From Herpetosiphon sp042688385 (GTDB lineage Bacteria > Chloroflexota > Chloroflexia > Chloroflexales > Herpetosiphonaceae): a stretch of 64,000 nt of DNA. Position 1 is the first letter of the stretch. Every line of letters starts with the position of its first letter. The notes beneath the pieces are model-generated. The model had not been told where the DNA came from and made no database searches. It saw only the letters and a program-made list of their open reading frames with translations. Both the position numbers and the translations under genes were made by a program. The stretch covers positions 124,001 through 188,000 of the forward strand of contig NZ_JBHUPY010000001.1 in assembly GCF_042688385.1 (NCBI RefSeq), read 5' to 3'. Shown one piece after another: positions 9,294-17,909 of this stretch.

Positions 9294-10760
9294 TTATCTC
9301 CGTGCCACCGCACCACGCAAGGTTTGGCCTGCTTGGGTCAAAACTTCGCGCTGGCCAAACCATAAAGTTCCACCGTAGGAGCCGATGCCAACCACAACCG
9401 CTGCCAAGAGTTGCAACCACGATGGCGTGTTTTGCAACGCCAGCAGGGTCAACATCAAACAAATACTCATCACTGCGCCAGCAACAAAAGCTGGTTGAAA
9501 GGCGCTCAAAATCCGCCGAATTGGCATGTTGAGCACTTTGGCGGCGACCACCAAGTTGAGTGTACTGCCCAAAAATGCTACCAAGGCGTGGGTGATGCCG
9601 ACCGCTTGCAACGATTTGAATTGAGCAGCGGCAAACCACAAGGCTGGAACCAACACCACCAAACGTACAATCGAAAGCTTGGTCAAGATGCTGGTGCGAT
9701 TTTGCGCTTTATACACATCGCCAACGTTGTAGCCAAGCGAAAGAAACAGGGTATAAATTGCAATCGTGCGCATAATCGGCACGGTTTCAACCCACTTCAC
9801 GCTCAGCAAGGTCAGCACAAACGGCTCAGCCGCGATTGCAATCCCCAGCGAAAGCGGTACAGTGACCAAGGCCACATAGCGCGAGGCAATAAAAAAGCCT
9901 TGTTGTAAGCCCGCCGGATCGTCGCGCAAGCGGCTGTACAAGGGATACAACACATTTGCCAAGGCAATACAAATTTGCATTACCATCAAATCGGGAAAGC
10001 GAAAGCCATTGGTATACACGCCCAGCTTTTCATCGCCAAGGTAGCGCCCGACCAGCAAATAATCGGTTTGGGCGAGCATCACCGCCAAGCCATTAACCGC
10101 TACAATATTGCTGCCAAAGCCTAACAGCGGCTTGATAACCGCGCGATCAAGTTTCAAGCTAGGCCGCCATGGGTTGACCATCCAATAGGCGATCACCCCA
10201 CATGCCGAGCCACCCAACTGACCCCAAACCAAACTCCAAGCGCCCATACCTGCCAAGGCACAGCCAATCGAAATTGCGCCTTTGCTGCTGACTTGAATCA
10301 AGTCGGGGATAAAACGCTTTTTGAATTGCATCCGTTTGCGCAACAAGGCATCGTGAATATTGCGCAAGGCAAACAACGGGAAGCTCAAGCCCAAGGCCCG
10401 AATAATCGGAATCACATCAGGATTATTTTGCAAAAAATAGGTGGCGACGATTGGCGCTGCCAGCCATGTGATGCTGAAAAGGGTCAGCGCAATGCCACAG
10501 CCAAGCCAAAACGCGGTATTGGCTGCATCCTCATCAGCCTGATAAATCACCGCCGAGCCAATCCCTAGATCTTGCATCACCTCTAAAAAGGCGATGACGG
10601 TCAGGCCCATGCCAACCAAGCCATACTCAGCTTTGGTGACAAAATAGGCCAGAATCACCGTGGTGATAAAGATCAGAATTTTGCCGCCATAGGTGGCGGC
10701 ATACGACCATAACGTATTGCGAGCAGCGCTCTGTACAATCGTCTCAGGCTGTTTCGCCAT
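9294..10760 (-). CDS. Polysaccharide flippase (Wzx/MOP superfamily)
   Basis: About 488 residues from ATG 10760 (GAGGCG about eight bases upstream); this overlaps the end of the polymerase gene by 17 bases. Twelve to fourteen hydrophobic segments are spread over the full length, starting ARNTLWSYAATYGGKILIFITTVILAYFV, as in MOP-family polysaccharide transporters. The role is to flip the undecaprenyl-linked repeat unit across the membrane. It sits between the Wzy-like polymerase and the glycosyltransferases, as expected for a Wzx/Wzy-dependent pathway. Confidence 0.88.
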   Translation of the reverse strand: MAKQPETIVQSAARNTLWSYAATYGGKILIFITTVILAYFVTKAEYGLVGMGLTVIAFLEVMQDLGIGSAVIYQADEDAANTAFWLGCGIALTLFSITWLAAPIVATYFLQNNPDVIPIIRALGLSFPLFALRNIHDALLRKRMQFKKRFIPDLIQVSSKGAISIGCALAGMGAWSLVWGQLGGSACGVIAYWMVNPWRPSLKLDRAVIKPLLGFGSNIVAVNGLAVMLAQTDYLLVGRYLGDEKLGVYTNGFRFPDLMVMQICIALANVLYPLYSRLRDDPAGLQQGFFIASRYVALVTVPLSLGIAIAAEPFVLTLLSVKWVETVPIMRTIAIYTLFLSLGYNVGDVYKAQNRTSILTKLSIVRLVVLVPALWFAAAQFKSLQAVGITHALVAFLGSTLNLVVAAKVLNMPIRRILSAFQPAFVAGAVMSICLMLTLLALQNTPSWLQLLAAVVVGIGSYGGTLWFGQREVLTQAGQTLRGAVARR

Positions 10761-12249
10761 TTGGTAGCGCCTCGCGATAGTCTTCGTAAGCTTTGTTGGC
10801 AACATTGGGAATTGCATAGGCGATGGCAATCAGAATCCAAAAGAAGCGAGGATAGGAGAGTTGCAGGAAAATCCCCGCAATCATATAGCCCACCAAGCCC
10901 GCCTGAAAGCCAAAAATCAAGCCATCAAAATCGCCCATGTTAATTTCGCGGAACTTCTTGCGCGCCTTGTTCATATCGCGGAACAGCACCCACATCATGG
11001 CCGCGAAGACCGAAAGCCCAAATAAGCCTTTTTCGGTCAGAATTTCGAGGTACATATTGTGTGGAGCTTGGTCCCAGCGGCTATTATCGAGGCCTAAATC
11101 GCGGGCATATTCTTGATAATGATTGCCAAAATTGCCCACGCCCAAGCCAAAAACCGGATTGGCCAAGAACATGCGAATGCCTGCTTGTTGGGCGCTCGAA
11201 CGCCCCCGGAACGAGGCTTCGTTGCGCACGTCTTCTTGGGCTAAGCCAGGAATCGCCTCGGGAATCGTTTCGAGCCGCGCAATATACGAGGCTGGCAAGG
11301 TCGGAATAATTACAATGGCCAAGGCCACAATAATAATCACTGACATCAGCTTTGGTGGCCGCCGAATAAACATCAGCAAGCTGGCAAACGCCAGCGAGAG
11401 AAACGCGCCACGGCTGAACGAGAAGAAAATCGAGGCCATACAGACGCTCAATTGCCAGATTGCAAACCAGCGCAATTTCTTATTCTTCTCATTCCACAAG
11501 CGATCCATGCCCAGCGGAATCAGCGTGAGCAGCACTTGTGAATAGAAGTTAGGGTCACCGATTGGCCCAGCAATTCGGTAATCATCTTCAACGCCGGAAA
11601 CGATTTGCATTTTGCCAGCTTTGGCAAAGCCCAAATAATCGTTATCGAAGGTGCCAGTTAATTGCTGCCAGGTAGTGATCGAAGCCATGAAAATGCCCGC
11701 AAACAAGAGCGCCCACATCGAACGATGCAGCATCTTAGGTGAACGCATCATCATCACCACCACCACCACGATAATTGCATCTTTGAAGTAGCTAACTACG
11801 CCATTTTTGACCCGTATGACATCATCTGCATACAAAAACGTGGCCACCCCGACCATGCCATAGATAAAAATCCAGACGGCTGGCTTGAGCCAAGGTTCGG
11901 GCTTTTGGTTGTAGAGCATCCAGCGCATGAAAATAATTAAAAAGAGCAGCGCTAAAAACGGTTGAGCAGTTGAGGGCGCACCATTACGCACCATCACATC
12001 GGAAAAACGGGTGTAGCTCATAAAAACGAGCGCCAACAATCCCCATTCACTGTTGCGCATCGTGACCATTGCGGCGGCAGCTCCGCCAAACAGCAGCACC
12101 AATTTCAACGGATTATCGAAAACTGCCAAGGCGGCAGCAACCCCAGCTCCACCAGCGATCGCCAAACATGCAAAGATGACATTCATCCATTTGCTGTTAA
12201 AAAAATCTGGTTGGCTGCTTGGCTCTTCTTGTGGTGTGTTGACCAGCAT
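10744..12249 (-). CDS. O-antigen ligase/Wzy-type polymerase
   Basis: 501 residues, about ten to twelve membrane helices, with a long extracytoplasmic loop before the C-terminal helices containing RGRSSAQQAGIRMFLANPVFGLGVGNFGNHY and DQAPHNMYLEILTEKGLFGL; the last is the characteristic H-N-x-x-L/E element of the WaaL/Wzy family. The start has GAGGTCATTT upstream. Chloroflexota are generally regarded as lacking LPS, so polymerisation of EPS repeat units is more likely than ligation to lipid A. That choice is inference. Confidence 0.85.
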   Translation of the reverse strand: MLVNTPQEEPSSQPDFFNSKWMNVIFACLAIAGGAGVAAALAVFDNPLKLVLLFGGAAAAMVTMRNSEWGLLALVFMSYTRFSDVMVRNGAPSTAQPFLALLFLIIFMRWMLYNQKPEPWLKPAVWIFIYGMVGVATFLYADDVIRVKNGVVSYFKDAIIVVVVVMMMRSPKMLHRSMWALLFAGIFMASITTWQQLTGTFDNDYLGFAKAGKMQIVSGVEDDYRIAGPIGDPNFYSQVLLTLIPLGMDRLWNEKNKKLRWFAIWQLSVCMASIFFSFSRGAFLSLAFASLLMFIRRPPKLMSVIIIVALAIVIIPTLPASYIARLETIPEAIPGLAQEDVRNEASFRGRSSAQQAGIRMFLANPVFGLGVGNFGNHYQEYARDLGLDNSRWDQAPHNMYLEILTEKGLFGLSVFAAMMWVLFRDMNKARKKFREINMGDFDGLIFGFQAGLVGYMIAGIFLQLSYPRFFWILIAIAYAIPNVANKAYEDYREALPNGETA

Positions 12250-12303
12250 AAATGACCTCGTTGCTGCACGGCATGCAATTCACGCCGTGCAGGTTGGTTT
12301 AAG

Positions 12304-13407
12304 TTAGGCCGGTTGTTCGACGGCAGAGAAGAGCACATTCTTTTCGCCACTGCGATACGAGCGGGTCAAGGCCGATTCGGCTTCTTCGACTAATTGACCA
12401 TAGGCCATGTTGTTGCGGCGGGTTGCGCCCCCAGCGTAGGGCGTGAGTTTCACCACTACATCGTCAATGCCAGTTTCGACTGGCTGATCAAGCGCGTTCA
12501 AAATGCGATCGAGCGTGCGCGTGGCGGCAATTTCCGGCGTTTCAGGCAGCAAAATCGAGAAGGTCGTGTTATCCCAGCGCCCAATAATATCGTTGCCACG
12601 TAATTCGTTGCGCAACACATTTTTGGCGTGGCGTAACACCCGCTGCACCACGGGCGCAGGCATGCTATCAATCACATCTTGCATGCCATCGAGATAAACC
12701 AAGCCCAACGAGGCAATCGAACTGCGGCCCAATGCTTCTTTAGCTTGTTGATCGAAGTGTCGCCGCGTGAAGGCTGTCGAAACCGCATCGATTGTGCTGC
12801 GGCGGCGCAAGGCTTCCAACGGCGTTTTCAATTGGGCTTGCACAATCGCGATGATTGCGCCAACGACTGCGCCCAAAATCAAGGCCAAGGTGGTGTCGCG
12901 CACTGGCTTGGGGCTTTGTGGCACCGATGAAGGTAAGGCTGGGTCAAGCACAGTCAGGCTATAGCTCGGGTATTTTTGGTCAACGAAATCGATGGTGCGT
13001 TGGGCCAAACTATTGGCTAACAATGCGGTGGTATTGGCATCAGGCCCATCAACATAGACTTCCAAGACATTGGCTTCGGGAACCGTGACCGCATTGTTTT
13101 TGTAGCGCACGACTTCGCTTGGCGGCAAATTCAGGCCGCCGCCAGTCTCCTTGAATGGGCTGCCGCTATTAAGAATTTCGGCAATCGTGTTGACGATTGT
13201 GCGATTTTGCAAGGTGGTAACGCTATATAATTCTTGGCCGCTATCAACGCGGGCCAAGTTTGGGCTGAGCAATAGCCGCGTGCGCGTGCGATACTCAGGC
13301 TCAGTTACATAAGAGCGGGCAAGCGCCAAGGTTGCCCCAGTTAATGCTGCCAGAGCGATCAGCCACCAGCCGCGCCCTAACATTCGAAGATAATGACGAA
13401 ATTCCAT
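12304..13407 (-). CDS. Wzz-type chain-length protein fused to a degenerate GGDEF domain
   Basis: About 367 residues from ATG 13407 (AAAGGAAC upstream). The first 200 residues are a Wzz domain: cytoplasmic MEFRHYLRMLGRGWW, one helix, an extracytoplasmic region and a second helix preceded by the Pro-rich VPQSPKPVRDTTLALILG. No Walker tyrosine-kinase domain follows. Instead residues of about 210-360 align with a GGDEF domain: STIDAVSTAFTRRHFDQQ matches the DxLTGLxNRRxF start, and LRGNDIIGRWDNTTFSILLPET matches RxxDxxxRxGGDEFxxLLP. The GGDEF signature reads WDNTTF, so diguanylate cyclase activity is unlikely. It may act as a receptor or protein-interaction domain linking chain length to a signal. 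Confidence 0.82.
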   Translation of the reverse strand: MEFRHYLRMLGRGWWLIALAALTGATLALARSYVTEPEYRTRTRLLLSPNLARVDSGQELYSVTTLQNRTIVNTIAEILNSGSPFKETGGGLNLPPSEVVRYKNNAVTVPEANVLEVYVDGPDANTTALLANSLAQRTIDFVDQKYPSYSLTVLDPALPSSVPQSPKPVRDTTLALILGAVVGAIIAIVQAQLKTPLEALRRRSTIDAVSTAFTRRHFDQQAKEALGRSSIASLGLVYLDGMQDVIDSMPAPVVQRVLRHAKNVLRNELRGNDIIGRWDNTTFSILLPETPEIAATRTLDRILNALDQPVETGIDDVVVKLTPYAGGATRRNNMAYGQLVEEAESALTRSYRSGEKNVLFSAVEQPA

Positions 13408-13442
13408 AGCAACAGTTCCTTTGTTGCAGCGCCGACTGCTGG

Positions 13443-14576
13443 CTAGGCCATGCGCTGCGTTGGTTGAATAGTTGAAAGAATAGCAGCCCGAATGCGATCG
13501 CCAACGCGATCCCAAGTAAATTCACGATGCGCGAGTTGGTAGCCAGCTTCACCAAATTCGCGACAGCGTTCGGGGTGATCCAATAAATCACTTAAATAAT
13601 TGGTTAGGCTATCAACATCGCCAGGTTCAATCAGATAGCCAGTTTGGCCGTGCAATACGCGGTCGGGCAGGCCGCCACTGTTGGCCGAAATAATCGGTAA
13701 TTTATACATTGCCGCTTCGGTGAAGGCAATTCCCGCTGGCTCGATTCTGCTGGGCATGCAAAAAATCGTCGCCTCACGGAAGTGTTGCACAACCTCTTCA
13801 CGCGGCACGCGCCCAATAATCCGGCAATTGGGCAAATCAAGCTCTGGCGTACATCCCACGATGGTTAATGTAGCGTCGGGATGCTGGGCTTGGATGCGCT
13901 TGAAGGCTTCGGCTACTTCCGGCCCGCCTTTGCGCTCCCATTCTACTCCAACAAATAAGATTCGTTTGGCGGCGTAATCTTTATCGGTTGGTGGGTCTAT
14001 TTTAACATTAATACCTGTATAGACACACTCGGCTTTTTCAGCAGGATAGTTGTAATCTTCAATGGCTGAATTGCGGGCAAAATTGCTGGCAAAAAAGATT
14101 TTGCTTGCATTGCGATAAATCTCAGGTTCAATCGCCGCGCGCCATTCTGCAGAGTATTGAATTTTGCTCGGGTCAAAAAGTTTGTAGCGCCAGTTGGCTC
14201 TTAGTGTGTGGTCGGTGTAGATAAAATGCGGCAATCCAGCCACACTGGCATCAAAAAAGGTTTGGGTCTGAAAAGCAAAGGCATAATCACGCGGATTGAA
14301 ACGCTGCTGCGCTAGCTTTTTAATGCGCTTGCCAATCCAGCGCGTGACAAATAAATGCGGGTTGGGCTGCTTCTTGCCAGCCAAAATCTCGCGGCCATAT
14401 TCTTTGTAGACGGCGGCCATTGCCAACAGATACATATGTGGATTATGTTTAAGCCAATCTTTAAAATCGAAAACCTCAAGCGTATATTCAGGAAATACGC
14501 GCTTGAATTGAGCGATCAGATTGGGATTAATAAACGAAAAATCGCGAATTTTGAGAAAAGCAATTTTCTGGGGCAT
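13443..14576 (-). CDS. Glycosyltransferase, family GT4
   Basis: 377 residues. The acceptor-side domain starts MPQKIAFLKIRDFSFINPNL and lacks the usual Gly-rich loop of its neighbours. The donor domain is clear: LFVGVEWERKGGPEVAEAFKRI, then E-x7-E as EPAGIAFTEAAMYKLP and GQTGYLIEPGD. ATG 14576 is preceded by AGGAGCAGCAGGA. The N-terminal half is unlike the other GT4 proteins here, which suggests a different acceptor. It lies between the Wzz-like gene and another GT4 in the operon. Confidence 0.85.
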   Translation of the reverse strand: MPQKIAFLKIRDFSFINPNLIAQFKRVFPEYTLEVFDFKDWLKHNPHMYLLAMAAVYKEYGREILAGKKQPNPHLFVTRWIGKRIKKLAQQRFNPRDYAFAFQTQTFFDASVAGLPHFIYTDHTLRANWRYKLFDPSKIQYSAEWRAAIEPEIYRNASKIFFASNFARNSAIEDYNYPAEKAECVYTGINVKIDPPTDKDYAAKRILFVGVEWERKGGPEVAEAFKRIQAQHPDATLTIVGCTPELDLPNCRIIGRVPREEVVQHFREATIFCMPSRIEPAGIAFTEAAMYKLPIISANSGGLPDRVLHGQTGYLIEPGDVDSLTNYLSDLLDHPERCREFGEAGYQLAHREFTWDRVGDRIRAAILSTIQPTQRMA

Positions 14577-14593
14577 TCCTGCTGCTCCTACGC

Positions 14594-15841
14594 TTAGGCA
14601 TTGCGTTGAATTGGTCGTTGCAAAGCGGGATTCACGGCGAGTAAGGTTTCGGAAAGTTTCTCGACACAGGTTACCAAATTGAAATCGCTTTGCACCAGTT
14701 CGCGGCCACGCGCTGCATAGCGGGCTGCTTCTTCTGGGTTATCGCGCACGTAGAGCAGTTGGTCGGCCAACGCAGCGGCGTTGGCAGGTGGCACGAGGTA
14801 GCCAGTTTCGTCGGGGCGCACCAGCTCGGGAATGCCCGACATGCGCGAGGCTACAACTGGTAATTCGCAGGCCAAGGCTTCCATCAACGATACAGGAACG
14901 CCTTCCATCTTGCCCGCTGGGGTGATGATGCTTGCTTGCACATAGCAATCAGCAGTGGCTAACAGCTCGCGGACTGCGGTTTCTGGCTGTGGGCCAAGCA
15001 ATTCGACCATGCCAGTTAATTGCTTTTCGGCGATCAATTGCTCAAGCATTGCTTTATCTTCGCCACCGCCAATAATTCGGCAGCGGAAGTTTACGCCACG
15101 ATCGCGCAAGAAGCTACAGGCCTGAATCAAGAAGGGATGGCCTTTGTAATCTTGTAGGCTGCCTGTGGTCAAAATCTCGAAGCGTTCGCCAGCTGGCTTG
15201 GGTTGGGGTTGATAGCGCTCTGGGCGAATGCCACAATGCACAATATGAATCCGATTGCGTACCCATTCGCCTAATTTTTCAACCAAAAACTCGCGGTGGA
15301 ACTCAGCGATTGCAATAATTGCGCTGGCCCCGCGCGCTTTGGTTGGCAGCATTGCCCGATTCACAAAAATATCGTGGCCATGCACCGTGAACGAATAGGG
15401 AATGCCCGTTAGGCGATTGATAATCCACGCCGCAAAGGCTGGATAGGTCGCATAATGGCAATGAATATGCGCAATCTTTTGTGCTTGCATATGCTTGGCG
15501 AGGGTGATTGCCTTGGGAATTAATGCCAATTTGCGCACTAATTCGCCTGGGCTGCTGGCACTTTCGGCCACCGTTTTGGCCACGATGCCACCAGTTTTGA
15601 GCGGTTGTTTGGCTAAGCGTTGGGCCAAGCTCAGCGCAACATGCGGCGAGATAAACGGTTGCGCTTGAGCCAGCGGAATCCAACGCTTGGCTTCATCGTG
15701 GACAACCGCCTGTTCTTGCAGCATCAACGGAAACAGCTTAACATCCCAGCCCAAGCGCTCCATTTCGAGCATTTCACGCAGAATAAACGTTTCCGACAAA
15801 TGTGGGAAACGTGACATCATGTAAGCAATAGGTTGTGGCAC
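14594..15841 (-). CDS. Glycosyltransferase, family GT4 (WcaL/AmsK-like)
   Basis: About 415 residues if started at GTG 15841, which overlaps the stop of the sugar transferase gene (TTAGTG) with GGGGTG nine bases upstream. A longer frame to 15907 exists but would overlap further. The sequence IAYMMSRFPHLSETFILREMLEMERLGWDV is typical of colanic-acid type GT4 enzymes. Donor-domain motifs are TTGSLQDYKGHPFLIQAC and the E-x7-E EGVPVSLMEALACELP. It probably adds a sugar early in assembly of the repeat unit. Confidence 0.85.
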   Translation of the reverse strand: MPQPIAYMMSRFPHLSETFILREMLEMERLGWDVKLFPLMLQEQAVVHDEAKRWIPLAQAQPFISPHVALSLAQRLAKQPLKTGGIVAKTVAESASSPGELVRKLALIPKAITLAKHMQAQKIAHIHCHYATYPAFAAWIINRLTGIPYSFTVHGHDIFVNRAMLPTKARGASAIIAIAEFHREFLVEKLGEWVRNRIHIVHCGIRPERYQPQPKPAGERFEILTTGSLQDYKGHPFLIQACSFLRDRGVNFRCRIIGGGEDKAMLEQLIAEKQLTGMVELLGPQPETAVRELLATADCYVQASIITPAGKMEGVPVSLMEALACELPVVASRMSGIPELVRPDETGYLVPPANAAALADQLLYVRDNPEEAARYAARGRELVQSDFNLVTCVEKLSETLLAVNPALQRPIQRNA

Positions 15842-16527
15842 TAATGCGCACCCCGCTGTTTCAACACGGCTGGGATGGTGCGGAACAGAATCTGAATATC
15901 GATCCACAAGCAGCGGCGTTCGATATAGGCAATATCCAAAAGCAAGCGATCATGGAATTCGGTGCTGGCGCGACCGAACAATTGCCAAAGCCCAGTCAAA
16001 CCTGGTTGTACATCGAGGCGTTCGGTTTGCCACAAATCGTAGGTGTGGGCACCAAACGAGGTTGGGCGTGGGCCGACGAGGCTCATCTCGCCTTTGATCA
16101 CATTCAGCAACTGAGGCAGTTCATCGAGACTGGTTTTGCGCAAAAACTTACCAACCTTGGTGATGCGCGGATCGTTGCTAATTTTGAAATCGGGCCATTG
16201 CAGCTCATTGAGGTGCATCAACTGCTTTTTCATTTCCTCGGCGTTGGGCACCATCGTGCGAAATTTATACATACGGAAAGTGCGCCCGCCCTTGCCAGTG
16301 CGTTTTTGAGTAAACATGATCGGCCCATTGGGCGAATCAATTTTAATCAAGATGGCACATAAGAGGAAAAATGGCAGCAAAAATGGCATGGCCAGCAATA
16401 AAATCAACAAATCCATCGCTCGTTTATTAATCAAATAGATCTTGCGAGCCATTGGTGAGCGATTGGGTTGAACTTGAAACAGCCAGGCATAGGCTGGATT
16501 TTCACGATAATTGAGTGAAGAAGCCAT
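15841..16527 (-). CDS. Polyprenyl-phosphate sugar-1-phosphate transferase
   Basis: About 228 residues from ATG 16527, with AAAGGAAC five bases upstream. It is a bacterial sugar transferase of the WbaP/WcaJ/PglC class: KRAMDLLILLLAMPFLLP (membrane hairpin), the basic KRTGKGGRTFRMYKFRTMVPNAE, DPRITKVGKFLRKTSLDELPQLLNVIKGEMSLVGPRP with the conserved Asp-Glu pair and PRP, and QPGLTGLWQLFGR. It lacks the N-terminal multi-helix domain of WbaP, so it is closer to the short catalytic form. It starts synthesis by loading the first sugar phosphate onto undecaprenyl phosphate, and is the second gene of the operon. Confidence 0.92.
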   Translation of the reverse strand: MASSLNYRENPAYAWLFQVQPNRSPMARKIYLINKRAMDLLILLLAMPFLLPFFLLCAILIKIDSPNGPIMFTQKRTGKGGRTFRMYKFRTMVPNAEEMKKQLMHLNELQWPDFKISNDPRITKVGKFLRKTSLDELPQLLNVIKGEMSLVGPRPTSFGAHTYDLWQTERLDVQPGLTGLWQLFGRASTEFHDRLLLDIAYIERRCLWIDIQILFRTIPAVLKQRGAH

Positions 16528-16561
16528 GACGGTTCCTTTCTGCACGATGCATTGGTGGCCT

Positions 16562-17437
16562 TTAAACTTCAGTCTGAATGGTCGAGCGTGTGTCTTGTGG
16601 TTTAACCGCTTTGAGCTGGCGCAATGCCCGAGTATCGGCCTCGCGAATCAACTCATCAAATGTTAGGGCATCGTCGGGAAATGATGCAATTCCACACAAC
16701 ACATCTACACCCAGCCTCTCGGACGCAGCAGCCTTGATGCGTTCCGCGAAAGAAACAGAATTGGCGGCATTGGTTTCGGGACTCATCACGATAAATTGGT
16801 TTGAGCTTGGTTGCTCAAAAATCATGTCGGTACGGCGCATCACATCGGCAACAACCCGGGTTAAGCTGGTAACAACATAGCGAGTCATCATTGATTTTTG
16901 CACTTCTTCGACGCTGCGATGAATCGCCAAGTTGACTGATTGGGGATCGGGCTTGATCACCAAGACACTCATTGGCCGACGGTGACGGCGACTGCGCACC
17001 ATCTCGGTTTGAATTTCGTCGTTCGAGTCGTTGAGTGGCCGAATTTGACGATTGACTTGGGGCAAGGTGATGTTGATCACTGCCTGTTCGAAATCGTAGA
17101 GGTCAATCGCAACTTGGTGGGCAAAGCGCACCCCGACCAACAAAAAGACCAGTTCGGTGAGTGATAAATAAATATCGACCCCAACAAACGAAACACTATT
17201 AAAAAATGCCAAGCGAATAATTGCGTAGATCGCACCCCAATAGGTCATGGCTACCAAAAGCCGCCGTTGGCGAAAATAGGGCAGCATCAGCGTGATAATG
17301 ATGGCTGCTAACCCGAGAATATACACAAATGAACGTAGGTCAATAACATTCTCGCCCTGGAAGTCCAGCCGCTCGATGTTAAAAAACGCAGCAAGATAGA
17401 GAACGAGCGCAATAATTGATCGACGCAGGTACTTCAT
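16562..17437 (-). CDS. Membrane protein with a degenerate GGDEF-like domain
   Basis: 291 residues, first gene of the EPS operon. Four or so membrane helices (residues about 5-110) are followed by a cytoplasmic domain whose layout follows GGDEF proteins: RRPMSVLVIKPD, VVTSLTRVVADVMRRTDMIFEQPSSNQFIVMSPET, ERLGVDVLCGIASFPDDALTFDELIREADTRAL. The motif position reads EQPSSNQF, so catalysis is not expected. Residual features (SFPxD and the A-x-x-AL helix) support descent from a cyclase. It may sense a membrane signal or bind a nucleotide and control the glycan machinery. The paired degenerate domain in the Wzz-like protein supports a shared function. Confidence 0.78.
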   Translation of the reverse strand: MKYLRRSIIALVLYLAAFFNIERLDFQGENVIDLRSFVYILGLAAIIITLMLPYFRQRRLLVAMTYWGAIYAIIRLAFFNSVSFVGVDIYLSLTELVFLLVGVRFAHQVAIDLYDFEQAVINITLPQVNRQIRPLNDSNDEIQTEMVRSRRHRRPMSVLVIKPDPQSVNLAIHRSVEEVQKSMMTRYVVTSLTRVVADVMRRTDMIFEQPSSNQFIVMSPETNAANSVSFAERIKAAASERLGVDVLCGIASFPDDALTFDELIREADTRALRQLKAVKPQDTRSTIQTEV

Positions 17438-17607
17438 GGTGGCTTACTTTCTGGCTATATGTGCCACACTACACCAAAAAACAACACGTTGCCAAGCTGC
17501 CGCCGCTTTGGATTGCAACCGCAATTCACTCCCAAATTGCCTGCTTAGCGCTACTTACAATAGTACGGTGTCTTTGGCTGTGTGCCAACAGAATATTCTA
17601 AAGCGTG

Positions 17608-17630
17608 GGTACTAAATTTTTAATAGTACC
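17608..17630. promoter_or_regulatory. Inverted repeat GGTACTA-N9-TAGTACC
   Basis: Perfect 7-base arms (17608-17614, 17624-17630) separated by an AT-only 9-base spacer. The size and symmetry suit a dimeric regulator; a TAGTAC half-site recurs at 17561. It lies about 180 bases upstream of the first EPS gene. Confidence 0.5.
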
Positions 17631-17691
17631 TTAGCTTAACCATATCAAGAGAAAGGACTACCTACCAATGGTCGTCTTCTACTTTGGCCTC

Positions 17692-17708
17692 TGACACTAA
17701 AAGTGTCA
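17692..17708. promoter_or_regulatory. Inverted repeat TGACACT-AAA-AGTGTCA
   Basis: Perfect 7-base arms with a 3-base centre. GACAC also recurs at 17785 and 17805 nearby. This is a plausible operator in the EPS control region. Confidence 0.5.
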
Positions 17709-17747
17709 AGGGTGACTTTTGTCCTAAAAAAATTTTAAGTATCCAAT

Positions 17748-17833
17748 AAAAAAGCGATGCACTTATTCTGGCATCGCTGCATTCTGACACATCGCTATCT
17801 TCTAGGACACCACGGTCTGTAGTTGTTCTGGCA
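17748..17833 (-). ncRNA. Candidate small RNA or attenuated leader
   Basis: On the minus strand, promoter elements TTGATC (17862-17867) and TATACT (17840-17845) are 16 bases apart. About 55 bases after the expected start, a GCGATGC/GCATCGC stem (17754-17760 and 17771-17777) is followed by six Ts (complement of 17748-17753). The product would be about 86 bases and has no convincing open frame. Read-through would continue into the EPS operon. Confidence 0.4.
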
Positions 17834-17839
17834 ATCGCA

Positions 17840-17867
17840 AGTATACCATGGCAGGTCAAAAGATCAA
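17840..17867 (-). promoter_or_regulatory. Minus-strand promoter (TTGATC-16-TATACT)
   Basis: It is divergent from the SRP RNA promoter, with the two -35 boxes about 7 bases apart. It would drive the candidate small RNA and, by read-through, the EPS operon. Confidence 0.45.
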
Positions 17868-17873
17868 CATTTT

Positions 17874-17902
17874 TTGACTTTAAGCCGCTTGTAGACTATA
17901 AT
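17874..17902 (+). promoter_or_regulatory. Sigma-70 promoter of the SRP RNA gene
   Basis: TTGACT (17874-17879) and TATAAT (17897-17902) are separated by 17 bases. The expected start at about 17909-17910 coincides with the first G of the SRP RNA helix. Confidence 0.85.
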
Positions 17903-17909
17903 GGCGAAC

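Larger units (their letters stand above)
17438..17870 (-). promoter_or_regulatory. Long leader/control region of the EPS operon
   Basis: No gene is supported between the EPS operon and the SRP RNA promoter. The stretch contains two perfect inverted repeats (17608-17630 and 17692-17708), a further TAGTAC half-site at 17561-17566, a minus-strand promoter (17840-17867) and a minus-strand hairpin with T-run (17748-17777). A transcript from that promoter would carry a leader of nearly 400 bases before the first EPS gene, so attenuation is possible. Confidence 0.55.

Noticed and set aside
10744..12249. LPS O-antigen ligase as the firm name
   Set aside because: The family includes Wzy polymerases, and the likely host group is not known for LPS; polymerase is the more likely role.
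17662..17859. A minus-strand open frame of 65 codons in the EPS leader
   Set aside because: It spans the terminator hairpin and palindromes, lacks a ribosome binding site and has no protein-like composition.
17438..17909. c-di-GMP (GEMM) riboswitch in the EPS leader
   Set aside because: The conserved CACGCACAGGGCAAACC-type core is not present on either strand.
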